Notes under the pieces: generated by a model
What the model was told of the DNA's origin: nothing
What the model saw: the letters and a program-made list of their open reading frames with translations, nothing else
The model's database searches: none
Assembly: GCA_024516035.1 (NCBI GenBank)
Contig: CM044966.1
Location: 3,189,828 to 3,253,827, forward strand
Source of the DNA: Bactericera cockerelli
Taxonomy: Eukaryota; Arthropoda; Insecta; Hemiptera; Triozidae
Length of the DNA: 64,000 bases
Direction of reading: 5' to 3'
Shown here: positions 11,801-20,130 of the stretch, piece by piece
Position numbering within the stretch: the first letter of the stretch is position 1
Layout of the letters: each line of letters starts with the position of its first letter
Translations under genes and position numbers: made by a program

Positions 11801-14800
11801 AGTTGTACTAGATAAAAAATTTTTGTTAATAAATTTGATTAAAACTCAAACTGTTTAATTGATTTCGTTTGTATTTAATTTTAAATTTTAATAATATAGC
11901 TCTGAAACGCTCATTAAAAAGAAAACTGATACTCACTGAGCTATTACTCGTATATCGGCTCACCGAAACGAGTCGATAGATCTGATTCGCTACTGCTACT
12001 CACTGAGAGTCATTGAATCAGATCATTGAAATGATTCGATATTATTTTATGTCCATTGTCCATACAGCTACACATTTTTTCTTTTCTTTTCGTTGGTGAT
12101 TTGTGTAATATTACTAAAGTACCTACCTTTTTCTAGTTATGACGGGCTTAAATCCATCAATTGATGTCAAACTATATCGTCAAAAGCGGTGTGTATGACC
12201 ATAGATGTTGACATGTACCACTATAATCTAATAAAAGATAGATAGACAGATAGATATAGTCAAGTAAAATGAAAAATTTAGTAGTAAGTTTAGTTTAGTA
12301 GTAATTAAATTTATGTTTTAAATTTAATGTTATTTTGTATAATGAGTGCTATATAATCGTAAGATTATGTTTAAAAAAAAAAAAAAAAAAAATCTGAATC
12401 TCTAGTGTTACTCACTGAGAGCCATTGAATCGCCCGACCGAAATGAGTCGATAGATCTGGATCTCGACTCGCTGTCCCGGGTCCGGCTCAAAGATGTACC
12501 AGCAGGATCCCGGCCCCACTAAGGAGGGAGACTTGAGCTGGCCGAAGGAGCGGGAAGATTTGTCCAGGAGGACGGAAGAGGCGATGGTCATGTTGCAGGC
12601 TGGAAGAGGAATAATTATTTATTTATTTTATTTATTTTATATATTTTATTTATTTTATTTATTTTATTTATTTTATTTATTTTATTTATTTTATTTATTT
12701 TATTTATTTTATTTATTTATTTATTTACTTTATTTATTTTATTTTATTTATTTTATTTATTTCTTTTACATGCCATAGTTTCTAATTTTATAAAGTGGGA
12801 GTATTTTTTAGATTCAAGTGGGTAATAATTATGACGTAGGTAATAAGCGTGCGATTAGCTCAGTGGTTAAGCACTCGCTTGCCATGCGGAAAGTCCCGGG
12901 TTCGATCCCCCGTGCCGTCAAAAATTTGTATTCATAATTTGGTTACAATTGTTTGTAACTGGTGCGCTCGTGTTGACCCAGCACCTGATTGCGAAGTATT
13001 GTGTCACTTCTCGCCCATCAGAGGGGCAGGCCATACTACGAGATAGGCAGGCTGCAACACAGACCACAAGCGTCTACAGTAGCTCCTGTTTCATGGCTAC
13101 GAAATAAAAACGGCAATGAAACACTCATTTTTAATTTAAAAAGGACGTTAAAACCGAATAGATTAGATCTAAAGAACTGGTCACAGTAGATCTAATTCGG
13201 TCGCAGTGTTGATTGTTAGGGTTTCACTGAAAACCCTGCAACCAGAGCCGTATTTTTCTTTCTATCCAAAGTTAACCAAACGGGAATAAAATGAACCAAA
13301 CTGGAAGCAAGTCATTAATTTTTCTTTTGGAAGAGGAAAAATTTCCTCTTCCAAAGGTAACCAAAATGGAAGTAGAAAATTCTTGCTTCCACTTCTTTTA
13401 TGGATTAAGTCCATTGTTTTTCATTAAAAGTACCGAAACGCATTTTTCCTTTACGAATGTGGTGAAGTTGACCTTGGAATAAAATGGAAATATTTGGAAA
13501 TATCGAACCTGTAATTTTTTTCAAATCCAAAAGAAAAATAGGCTTCATCATCATCATAGGGTGGCGTCATCGTGAACGATGGTAGCCAGACAGTGGAGTA
13601 ATGACTTAGCACTTCTACCACTGTCTATACAAGGAGGCTAATAATTGACAAGGGCCCCCAGAACCAAGCCAATGCTGGTCTACTCATTGTTTATAGTCCC
13701 CCAGCCAGACTGCTGGTCTACTCCCTGTTTATAGTCCCCAATCCAGACTAATAGGCTTCAGGTCAGATAATAATAAGGCGCGTCCACACTCACTCACCAC
13801 TACTGCAGGTCTGCTCCAGACCACACTGGACACACTTGGAGTCCAAGCCGCGTCCACACTGACAGCCTCCATCAGGAACGCAGCACGCACATCGTGTGGA
13901 CGAGGCGTTGTGTGCGCATGCGCAACCAGTCGACGAAACTGTCCAGATGTCCACCTGATCTGAAATAGTTAAAGAAAGACAAGAGCTGTATTTTTCTTTC
14001 TAACCAAAAAAAAAAAAAAAAATCCGGGTTAGGTTTTTTCCAAATATTTCCATTTTATTCCAAGGTCAACTTCACTTTCTAACCAAAGTTAACCAAACGG
14101 GAATAAAATGAACCAAGCGGGAAGAAAATGAACCAAACTGGAAGCAAGAATTTTCTACTTCCATTTTGGTTAACTTTGGAAGAGGAAATTTTTCTTCTTC
14201 CGAAAGAAAAATGACTTGCTTCCAGTTTGGTTCATGTTATTCCCGTTTGGTTAACTTTGGTTAGAAAGAAAAATACGGCTTTATTTAACCTGGTAGTCAA
14301 GTGGTTAACGGAAGAGAATGCTAAAGGCATTATAACCACCCTTGATCAAACTTTGTTTACATTCAATTAATAATACCTTTTCACTGTACCTGTTTATAAA
14401 TAATTGTAAATAAAGATTGATCAAAATATTGTTGCATATAATAACGCGCTAGTCTGGTAATTCAGGGATCCGTTAGTTCGAATCCCACCCAGTGCATGAA
14501 TGAACTGACATCGCCTGGTGGTTACACTGGTTACCTTTCACTAAAGAGTATTAGTATTATAAATGTACATTTGTACAAGGTGCTTTCTAAAATAACAAAA
14601 ATATAGAACAAGGTACTGCGTTACGCCAGCCTTCGTGGCGTACCGGTTGTTACTACTGCCCGTAGTTCGATCCCCGGTAGGGGCAGACTTTTCGAAGAAA
14701 ATTCTGTTCCCTGCTGTAAAAAAAAAAGTGCTCCACCCTACCAACCTTAACATGATGTTGATCAATGAACAATGCCGACCCTCATAGCAACATAAGCTAA

Positions 14801-15125
14801 TATGGGATAATACATCTAATACAACTTCTCACATTTCTGTTTATACTGATACTGATACTATACTGATATCCTGATAGTGTCGAGGGAGATATTTTTATAT
14901 ACTTACTGGCGGCTTCTAAATAGATAGGAGTCCAATTTATATACTTACTGGTGGCTTCTAAATAGATCGGAGTCCAATTTATATACTTACTGGCGGCTTC
15001 TAAATAGATCGGAGTCCAATTTATATACTTACTGGCGGCTTCCAAATAGATAGGAGTCCAGGACACGTGACTGTTGATGGTCTGTAGACCCACCACTAGC
15101 ACCAGCACACTTCCTAGCAGCATGC
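5712..15125 (-). CDS. multi-CUB-domain secreted or membrane protein, nine exons, 3' end not found
   Basis: Nine exons at 15033-15125, 13798-13959, 12416-12599, 11475-11603, 10509-10606, 9089-9263, 8031-8159, 7070-7191 and 5712-5862 join in phase at all eight junctions with GT-AG introns. The product starts with signal peptide MLLGSVLVLVVGLQTINS and continues with a short spacer, a Cys-rich segment, CUB1 (exons 3-5), CUB2 (exons 6-8) and the start of CUB3 (exon 9). CUB hallmarks include SPGYPGLYP, CGSDYITIHEGS and the NGFVASIRF strand. CUB domains are extracellular beta-sandwich binding modules, so a secreted or receptor-like role is likely. I do not recognise the specific gene. Exon 9 ends in a donor, so more exons lie further left. 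Four exons are followed by tandem copies of their own 5' splice site. Confidence 0.85.
5962..6030 (+). mobile_element. retroposon 3'-end fragment
   Basis: GGAAGAGATTGCCACAGGCA followed by a CCGCCC motif. Related ends occur at 14308-14430, 29293-29460, 30545-30600 (minus), 34925-35060 (minus) and 54901-55020. Confidence 0.45.
6222..6480 (+). repeat. repeat with GTCT/GTCC microsatellite
   Basis: A run of TCTG/TCCG units (6263-6312) precedes GAACGGTAAGAGCTAGA. The same word occurs near 31375-31390, showing an interspersed repeat. Confidence 0.45.
7070..7191 (-). CDS. CUB gene exon 8: end of CUB2 and linker
   Basis: Acceptor ACTATAG, donor TCCA|GTGAGT. It encodes SGASIPPYDYNGFVASIRFS, closing the CUB fold, then a Ser/Thr-rich linker (SSPESSTSTSKSTVGKS). 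Confidence 0.82.
7192..8030. other. CUB gene intron, no further feature recognised
   Basis: A+T-rich intron sequence with a short run of CAGACAGACA units (7656-7672). No exon or complete repeat was seen. Confidence 0.5.
8031..8159 (-). CDS. CUB gene exon 7: middle of CUB2
   Basis: Acceptor CCTTTCCAG, donor TTCCG|GTAAGA. It encodes HCGSDYITIHEGSTTSAP, LLDTICSNQKQDFVYTSP and KILVVFR. The pattern C..DY..I.EG....P.L...C is diagnostic of CUB. Confidence 0.88.
8208..8290 (-). mobile_element. tRNA-Gly-like SINE fragment
   Basis: Matches in reverse the 3' body of the SINE at 12849-13141 (words GATGAGTGTTTCACAGCC and GCTACTGTGGACGCTTGTG). Confidence 0.6.
8394..9110 (-). repeat. 39-bp minisatellite carrying copies of the exon 6 splice donor
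   Basis: Sixteen full 39-bp units plus partials, followed by one longer variant unit at 8394-8450. On the minus strand each unit contains CCGTCAAGTGAGTGGTTC or TGTCAAGTGAGTGG, the exact exon 6 boundary (GTCAA|GTGAGT). The first copy is the real exon-intron junction at 9089/9088. Units are 13 codons long, so a 219-codon repeat ORF runs through on the plus strand without meaning. On the minus strand, reading past the first donor hits TGA at once. Confidence 0.92.
9089..9263 (-). CDS. CUB gene exon 6: start of CUB2
   Basis: Acceptor TTCTCAG, donor GTCAA|GTGAGT. It encodes CDWVYHDFACGKDDACQ, LASPGYPGLYPGHASCSY and RTHIRFLSLSLPV. The donor is the first of an array of near-identical copies in the 39-bp minisatellite that follows. 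Confidence 0.85.
9264..10299. other. CUB gene intron with SINE fragments
   Basis: Contains a family A SINE fragment (9650-9725: TTGTCCTCACGAGGCTAGGG), a related piece at 9785-9890 and a (TAT)n run at 10043-10062. No exon seen. Confidence 0.45.
10300..10511 (-). repeat. 27-28-bp minisatellite of splice-donor-like units after exon 5
   Basis: About eight imperfect units. On the minus strand they read GTCAAAGGGTTAA then ACAGGTGAGAG. Five units carry GGTGAG; one is mutated. The array starts inside the exon 5 donor and holds the alternative in-frame donor at 10488/10487. Confidence 0.85.
10509..10606 (-). CDS. CUB gene exon 5: end of CUB1
   Basis: Acceptor CCCCCAG, 98 nt. It encodes IQDSTTRSQFLSYFSFTPLN and ends PRG. 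The length (2 mod 3) is exactly what is needed to join exons 4 and 6. The donor at 10508 (GGAG|GTCAAA) is weak. A stronger donor, ACAG|GTGAGA at 10487, would extend the exon by 21 in-frame nt. Confidence 0.8.
10740..10860 (+). mobile_element. transposon fragment
   Basis: CTCAAACTTGTCCG and AAATTGGCCATC recur near 20320-20350. Not identified further. Confidence 0.35.
11040..11165 (+). mobile_element. tRNA-Thr-like SINE
   Basis: The head reads ACCGACCTCAGTAGCTTGAT with CTTGTAAC in the anticodon region (TGT, Thr-like), followed by GAGTAGTTGTGATATCA. Other copies: 1183-1268, 37935-38078, 53861-54130 and 61620-61752. Confidence 0.7.
11475..11603 (-). CDS. CUB gene exon 4: middle of CUB1
   Basis: Acceptor GATTCCAG, donor TTTCCA|GTGAGT. 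It encodes CQGGQVALGDS, NVCGTNERFTPPVVLFVD and RGSARLNFQ. The acceptor lies 69 nt below a sense-oriented hammerhead motif (11673-11752). Confidence 0.85.
11624..11812 (-). mobile_element. retrozyme-like unit in CUB gene intron 3
   Basis: About 1.3 copies of the 144-bp unit found in tandem at 36844-37293, here in reverse orientation and therefore sense to the CUB gene. The minus-strand order is TAGTACAACTTCTCAC, TATACTGATTAAAATAGAGA, the hammerhead, then a partial second copy ending TATACTGAT close to the exon 4 acceptor. Confidence 0.8.
11673..11752 (-). ncRNA. type I hammerhead ribozyme, intronic
   Basis: On the minus strand: stem I strand CATGGATATTCAGAAC, internal loop, TACCTG; core CTGATGA; stem II GAGC/GCTC with loop AAATAA; GAA then A; stem III CAG/CTG without a loop; then TC as cleavage site; then stem I CAGGTA and GTTCTGATATTCATG. 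All invariant core positions are present. Lengths and bases match the three plus-strand copies at 36886-37253. It lies in the intron between CUB exons 3 and 4, in the sense orientation, 69 nt upstream of exon 4. Confidence 0.85.
11937..12042 (-). repeat. two divergent copies of the exon 3 end with its splice donor
   Basis: Forward CTCACTGAG at 11937 and again near 12000 are each followed by sequence resembling 12411-12470, including the ATTGAAT and GAGTCGATAGATCTG words. Each copy preserves CTCA|GTGAG in minus orientation. Confidence 0.7.
12416..12599 (-). CDS. CUB gene exon 3: first half of CUB1
   Basis: Acceptor TCTTCCAG, donor TCTCA|GTGAGT. It encodes CNMTIASSVLL, then SPSLVGPGSCWYIFEPDPGQ, VEIQIYRL and GRFNGS. 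Cys, aromatic and hydrophobic strand positions match a CUB N-terminal half. Two divergent copies of its 3' end with the donor lie downstream at 11937-12042. Confidence 0.85.
12604..12770 (+). repeat. (TTTAT)n microsatellite
   Basis: About 30 pentamer units with minor interruptions, directly upstream (on the minus strand) of the exon 3 acceptor. Confidence 0.9.
12849..13141 (+). mobile_element. tRNA-Gly-like SINE (family G)
   Basis: The head (12849-12920) has A box TTAGCTCAGTGGTTAA, an anticodon loop TTGCCAT (GCC, Gly-like) and a B box GGGTTCGATCCCC. The body contains TGTTGACCCAGCACC and CGCCCATCAGAGGGG and ends GGCTACGAAATAAAA then an A-rich tail. Other copies: 31881-32170 (minus), 35830-36126 (minus) and 53035-53335 (plus). 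Retroposition-type body and multiple copies rule out a plain tRNA gene. Confidence 0.8.
13246..13512 (+). mobile_element. palindromic MITE with CCAAA/GGAA iterations
   Basis: The outer word CGTATTTTTCTTTCTA is followed by AGTTAACCAAACGGGAATAA and an inverted set near AGAGGAAAAATTTCCTCTTC. A fuller palindromic copy is at 13985-14285. Confidence 0.55.
13545..13765 (-). repeat. element X copy
   Basis: In reverse: (ATC)n, GTGGCGTCATCGTGAACGAT, then the AGGAGGCTAATAATTGACAA word and two core units around CTCCCTGTTTATAGTCCC. Confidence 0.5.
13798..13959 (-). CDS. CUB gene exon 2: Cys-rich segment
   Basis: Acceptor ATTTCAG, donor AGTG|GTGAGT. It encodes QVDIWTVSSTGCACAH, CACCVPDGGCQCGRG and CVQCGLEQTC, about ten cysteines in roughly 40 residues. 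Phase 1 at entry and phase 1 at exit match the neighbouring exons. Confidence 0.8.
13985..14285. mobile_element. palindromic MITE, second copy
   Basis: Ends CTGTATTTTTCTTTCTAACC and GGTTAGAAAGAAAAATACGG are inverted. Inner words AAACGGGAATAAAATGAACC and GGTTCATGTTATTCCCGTTT mirror each other. Together with 13246-13512 it brackets CUB exon 2. Confidence 0.6.
14286..14560 (+). mobile_element. tRNA-headed SINE (family S) broken by a retroposon end
   Basis: GTAGTCAAGTGGTTAACG at 14292 is interrupted by GAATGCTAAAGGCATTATAA through AATAAAGATTGATC (14315-14425). The head then resumes with CGCGCTAGTCTGGTAATTCA and B box GTTCGAATCCCACC. Confidence 0.55.
14630..14715 (+). mobile_element. T3 SINE head fragment
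   Basis: Contains ACTACTGCCCGTAGTTCGAT and GGGGCAGACTTTTCGAAGAA, as at 266-360 and 39390-39490. Confidence 0.6.
14899..15064 (-). repeat. 42-bp tandem repeat of the exon 1 end and its splice donor
   Basis: Four units of 42 bp. On the minus strand each has TGGACTCCTATCTATTT, then GCCGCCAGTAAGTATATAAA. Donor GCCA|GTAAGT occurs with exon ends at 15033, 14991, 14949 and 14907. Units are 14 codons and remain open, so any donor choice keeps the frame. Confidence 0.9.
15033..15125 (-). CDS. CUB gene exon 1: signal peptide
   Basis: The acceptor TTTCAG precedes GC-ATG, and the start codon is at 15123-15121. The hydrophobic run LLGSVLVLVVGLQ is a signal-peptide core; it is followed by SHVSWTPIYLEAA. 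The donor is GCCA|GTAAGT at 15032. Because there is an acceptor before the ATG, an upstream 5'-UTR exon is expected. The start was chosen because it is the only ATG placed before the hydrophobic segment in this copy; two further copies of this exon's 5' part lie upstream. Confidence 0.8.
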
Positions 15126-15375
15126 CTGAAACCAAAATGGAGCTAGTTATAGTGAATAATAAAATAATATAGTATTGACTGTTGATGGTCTGTAGACCCA
15201 CCACTAGCACCAGCAAACTTCCTAGCAGCATGCCTGAAACCAAAATGGAGCTAGTTATAGTGAATAATAAATATAGTATTGACTGTTGATGGTCTGTAGA
15301 CCCACCACTAGCACCAGCAAACTTCCTAGCAGCATGCCTGAAACCAAAATGGAGCTAGTTATAGTGAATACAGTC
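15033..15375 (-). repeat. triplicated signal-peptide exon region (units of about 104-111 bp)
   Basis: Three tandem copies contain acceptor, ATG and the signal-peptide sequence, with start codons at 15123, 15231 and 15335. The upstream two read MLLGSLLVLVVGLQTINS and lack a following donor. The two lower copies are in one open frame. Confidence 0.88.
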
Positions 15376-16030
15376 GAACCTGAATATAAGAGAAACCTGG
15401 ATATAAGAGAACTAGATATAAGGGAAGTTAATATAAGAGAACTGGATATAAGAGAAGTGGATATAAGAGAAGTGGATATAAGAGAAGTTAATATAAGAGA
15501 ACTGGATATAAGAGAAATCTGGATGTAAGAGAACTGGATATAAGAGAAACCTGGATATAAGAGAACTAGATATAAGGGAAGTGAATATAAGAGAACTAGA
15601 TATAAGAGAAGTGGATATAAGAGAAGTGGATATAAGAGAAGTTAATATAAGAGAACTGGATATAAGAGAAATCTGGATGTAAGAGAACTGGATATAAGAG
15701 AAACCTGGATATAAGAGAACTAGATATAAGGGAAGTGAGTATAAGAGAACTAGATATAAGAGAACTGGATATAAGAGAAGTGGATATAAGAGAAGTTAAT
15801 ATAAGAGAACTGGATATAAGAGAAATCTGGATGTAAGAGAACTGGATATAAGAGAAATCTGGATGTAAGAGAACTGGATATAAGAGAAATATGGATATAA
15901 AAGAACTGGATATATGAGAAACCTGGTGATAAGAGAAACTTGGTGATAAGAGAAACCTGGATAAAAGAGAAACCTGGATATAAGAGAACTGGATATAAGA
16001 GAAACCTGGATATAAGAGATCAGCTTCCAG
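15374..16030 (+). repeat. 15-bp minisatellite of a MITE terminus
   Basis: Begins CAGTCGAACCTGAATATAAG and continues as many units around CTGGATATAAGAGAA. The same words form the inverted termini of the element at 39835-40015, so the array is an amplified transposon end. Confidence 0.8.
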
Positions 16031-16144
16031 GTAAAATTTACTCTTTATAAGGAAAAATATTCTCTTAATCAGGAAAAGAAGATAATATAAAATTTTAAAA
16101 AAAATATATACATAATTTTATGTATATAAAAATAAATATATATC

Positions 16145-16235
16145 ATCCCAGGGTGGCGTCATCGTGAACGATGATAGTCAGACAGTGGAGGAATGACTCA
16201 GCAATTCTACCAATGTCCTTACAAGGGGGCTATAT
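16145..16235 (-). repeat. element X fragment
   Basis: GGGTGGCGTCATCGTGAACG and TGGAGGAATGACTCAGCA, matching 13548-13630. Confidence 0.55.
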
Positions 16236-16254
16236 GTATACAATACGAGTATTT

Positions 16255-16260
16255 AAAGAA

Positions 16261-16307
<47 letters not shown>

Positions 16308-16462
16308 AAGAGAAAGAGAGAGAGAGATAGTGAGACAAAAAAAGAGAGAGAGGGAGAGAAGGAGAGAATACGAAAAACAATGGAAGACCATTACACGAAA
16401 AAATAATTGGAATATACAACAACAAAAAATCTCCTTCTCTTTCCCCTTATTTTCTCTCTCTT

Positions 16463-16495
<33 letters not shown>

Positions 16496-18100
16496 GAATG
16501 TCGCATTTTGTGTCAAGTAATGTTATTCTTGTAGCTTTAAATGTAGAGGATGTTACCCTGGACGTTGTCCCTTCTCTCTCTCTCTCTTCCTATCTCTCTC
16601 TCTCTCTTCTTTCCTCTCTACCTGTTTCTATTTCTCTCTCTACTTTTTTCTATCTCTCTCTCTCTGTCTTCTTTTTCTCTCCTTTCCTGTTTTAATGTGT
16701 GTCTCACTTTATTGAATTTCCCTCTCTCTCTCTCCCCATCACCTTCAATATAATGTGTCACATTGGATATTGGATTATTGAGAAAGAATCTGGGATGTAA
16801 TTTGCGGTTTCTTCGAGTAGGCTTTTAGTCTACTCTCTCTCTCTCTCTTTTTCTCTCTCTCTTTCTCTCTCCCTCACACACACACACTCTATCTTCTCTC
16901 TCTCTCTAATTTTTTCTATACCTATCTCTCTCTCTCTCTCTGCCTTTTTCGTTCTCTCTCTTTCTGTTTTAATGTGTGACTCTTACTTTACTGAATTTTC
17001 CTCTCTCTCTCGCCATCAATTTCAATATAATGTCACATAGAATTATTGAGAAAAAATCAGTAATGTTATTTGCTGTTTCTTTGAGTGGGCTTTTATTCTA
17101 CTCTACTTCTCTCTCTCTCTCTCTCTCTATCTCTCCCTCTCTTTCTGACTCTCTCTCTCTCTATCTCTCCCTCTCTTTCTGACTCCCTGTCTCTTTCCCT
17201 TTTTCCCTCTATCTTTCTCACTTTCCCATTTCCTTTTGTGTCTCTATCTCTTTCTTATTCCTTCATTCAATCTATTTCTTATTCTCGGTTATTCTTTTCA
17301 TTTTTCTCTTTTCTCTATCTCTCTCTTACTTTTTCATCGTCACTCTCTGTGTCTATCTTTCTTTTTCTTTGATTTTCATCTCTCTCTCTCTTTCTCTTAT
17401 TCCTTCATTCCATCTCTTTGTTGCTACTTCTTATTCTTGGTCACTCTTTTCATCTTTCCGTTTTTCCTCTCTCTCTCTATCTCATATTCTCTTTATCTTT
17501 TCTATGACTACCTCTCTCCTATTCCTTAATCTTTGTTTTTTGGTCACATTTTTCATCTTTGTCTTTTTTCAATCTCTCTCTCTTACTTTTTCATTATAAC
17601 TCTTTTCTCTCTCTCTTTCCCACACACACAGTGAAAGTAAATTGGAAGAAAAATGAGGAGAGATTGAAGCTCTGCCTCAAAGAAAGAGAGAGAAAAATAG
17701 AGAGATACAAAGTTAATAAAGAGATAGAGATAGAGAGAGAGAGAGAGGGAAAGAAAGAAAATAAAGTGTGTGTGAGAGAGAGAGAGAGCGAGAGGGAGAG
17801 AAAGGTTGAAAGAGAGAGAAGGATGAGTTGATAGAGTGAGAAAATCGAGGAAAAAGAGAGAGAGAGAGAGAAAGAATGAGAGATAGAGAGGTAGACCAAA
17901 ATATATGTTCTGACCATATTTCAAAGTTAGGTCACGTAAAGTCATTTCATAAATATTATTCTGTCTCTCTCACTCTCCTTTCACCCTAGTAATATTTCAT
18001 ATGTCTGCCTCTTCTCTCTCTCTCTTTCTCTCTCTCCCTCAAACTCTCTCCTTCTTTGTCTCTCTCTTTCTCTCTTTTTCACTATGCATATACCCTTAAA
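16255..18100. repeat. GA/CT-rich simple-sequence region
   Basis: Long runs of GAGAGA and CTCTCT with a tandem-like arrangement (the AGAATTATTGAGAAA-like word recurs at 16780 and 17040). All open frames here are low-complexity shadows. Confidence 0.9.
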
Positions 18101-18101
18101 T

Positions 18102-18315
18102 GTGCACTGGTAGTCAAATGGTTAAAGCGCTACTCTGGTAAGCCAGGTAGCGTAAGGATCCGTTGGTTCGAATCCCACCCAGTGCATGAATTTTTCCTCA
18201 CTAATTTGAGTTTGTGACCACACAATAATAGGACTCTGAGGGTTAGGTGGTAGAAAATGCTTTGAGCATTAACCTCGCTTGGTGGTTACCTTCCACTAAA
18301 GAGTGTTATTATAAA
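18102..18315 (+). mobile_element. tRNA-headed SINE (family S)
   Basis: The head GCACTGGTAGTCAAATGG has B box GTTCGAATCCCACC. The body contains TGAGTTTGTGACCACA, TGCTTTGAGCATTAACCTCG and ends CACTAAAGAGTGTTATTAT. Other copies: 29490-29655, 36197-36405, 39132-39348 (plus); 53692-53838 and 51775-51890 (minus); fragments at 22078-22132, 23640-23850 and 42145-42235. Confidence 0.75.
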
Positions 18316-18317
18316 TC

Positions 18318-19425
18318 CTCAAAATCAAAACAATAATTTTCTATCTCTCTCCCTCCCTCAAAATCAGAATATCCTCTATCTCTATCCCTCCCTCAAAATC
18401 TGAATATCCTCTATCTCTCTCCCTCCCTCAAAATCTGAATATCCTCTATCTCTCCCTCCCTCAAAATCTGAATATCCTCTATCTCTCTCCCTCCCTCAAA
18501 ATCTGAATATCCTCTATCTCTCTCCCTCCCTTAAAATCTGAATATCCTCTATCTCTCTCCCTCCCTCAAAATCTGAATATCCTCTATCTCTCTCCCTCCC
18601 TCAAAATCAGAATATCCTCTATCTCTCTCCTTCCCTCAAAATCCGAATATCCTCTATCTCTCTCCCTCCCTCAAAATCAGAATATCCTCTATCTCTATCC
18701 TTCACTCAAAATCTGAATATCCTCTATCTCTATCCCTCCCTCAAAATCAGAATATCCTCTATTCTCTCTCCCTCCTCCAAAATCTGAATATCCTCTATCT
18801 CTATCCCTCCCTCAAAATCTGAATATCCTCTATCTCTCTCCCTCCCTCAAAATCTGAATATCCTCTATCTCTATCCCTCCCTCAAAATCAGAATATCCTC
18901 TATCTCTCCTTCAAAATCAGAATATCCTCTATCTCTATCCCTCCCTCAAAATCTGAATATCTTCTACCTCTCTCCCTCCCTCAAAATCTGAATATCTTCT
19001 ACCTCTCTCCCTCCCTCAAAATCAGAATATCCTCTATCTCTCTCCCTCCCTCAAAATCTGAATATCCTCTATCTCTCTCCCTCCCTCAAAATCAGAATAT
19101 CCTCTATCTCTATTCCTCCCTCAAAATCTGAATATCCTCTATCTCTCTCCCTCCCTCAAAATCAGAATATCCTCTATCTCTATCCCTCCCTCAAAATCAG
19201 AATATCCTCTATCTCTATCCCTCCCTCAAAATCTGAGTATCCTCCATCTTTATCCCTCCCTCAAAATCAGAATATCCTCTATCTCTATCCATCCCTCAAA
19301 ATCAGAATATCCTCTATCTCTATCCCTCCCTCAAAATCAGAATATCCTCTATCTCTATCCCTCCCTCAAAATCAGAATATCCTCCATCTCTCTCCCTCTC
19401 TCAAAATCAGAATATCCTTAAAAGA
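18318..19425 (+). repeat. 35-bp satellite, about 31 units
   Basis: Unit of about 35 bp built from CTCAAAATCTGAATATCC and TCTATCTCTCTCCCTCC. A recurring T/A alternation (ATCTGAAT against ATCAGAAT) defines two interleaved subtypes. Confidence 0.92.
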
Positions 19426-19429
19426 TCTA

Positions 19430-19865
19430 TTACCATTTTAAAGATATCGCGATTTTCTGGTCCAATAATGATTCAACAACCGTAGCGAAGTACTGTATTT
19501 TTTTTTTTTTTTTTTGCATTGGGCAAAACAACCCATACTGTATAAATATTAAATAATAATATGGTGATGTTTTCGTCATACGTATATGAATTATGTAAAA
19601 CTGTATGCCTCACTACTACATGAGGACACAGGGAAAACCCTTGCGGGAACCCAGACTTCTCGTCGCATATTGTAATGCATCAAAGGCGTCTCCTGCGTCA
19701 ATACGTGACAGACACATGCAACTGGGAAATCTGAATTTCGTAAACAAATAAACGGCGTTTCCCTTCTGAGATACAGAAGGGAAACGCGCGTGTCCAGTCC
19801 CAGAAGATCGCAATGAAATATTTTATTTAAAATATGTAGTTTAAAATCTTTATTTATTTATTTAT
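19430..19865. other. unassigned, old transposon pieces
   Basis: A phrase around CAACTGGGAAATCTGAATTT recurs in altered form near 20410. A local inverted repeat GTTTCCCTTCTGAGA / ACAGAAGGGAAACGC lies at 19757-19787. No gene seen. Confidence 0.4.
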
Positions 19866-20130
19866 TTTTTTTTAAGTGGGGTTTAACGTCGCTTTCAACT
19901 GCCATGGTCATATCACGACGGGGGTTTTACCCTCCATTCGCAGGAAACTCACAAACCTGCTACTCACATTGACCTCACCCAGCCTGAGTGGGGCCGGGAA
20001 AAGCCAGCGTCACGAGAATTAGAATTTGAATGGTCACCCATCCAAGTCTTAACCTCACTGGATGTCGCTTAACTTCGGTGTTCTGAAGGGAACCGGTGTA
20101 TTCAACATGCCATCGACGCTGGCTAAAATC
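19866..20130 (-). mobile_element. 5S rRNA-derived SINE
   Basis: Reverse of the copy at 28956-29215. The 5S-like head (20035-20127) is followed by the shared central domain and a poly-A end (minus strand). The shift to A-rich sequence at 19860 marks the 3' end. Confidence 0.8.

Noticed and set aside
12849..12920. functional tRNA-Gly gene
   Set aside because: The head lacks a good acceptor stem and is followed by the same SINE body in four places. The Thr-, His- and Ala-like heads were treated the same way.
14797..15243. 148-codon ORF as an intact single-exon gene
   Set aside because: It is two signal-peptide exon copies plus four donor units reading through; the real product is spliced at GCCA|GTAAGT.
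18318..19425. CRISPR-like regular repeats
   Set aside because: The units are contiguous near-identical 35-mers without unique spacers, in a eukaryotic genome: a satellite.
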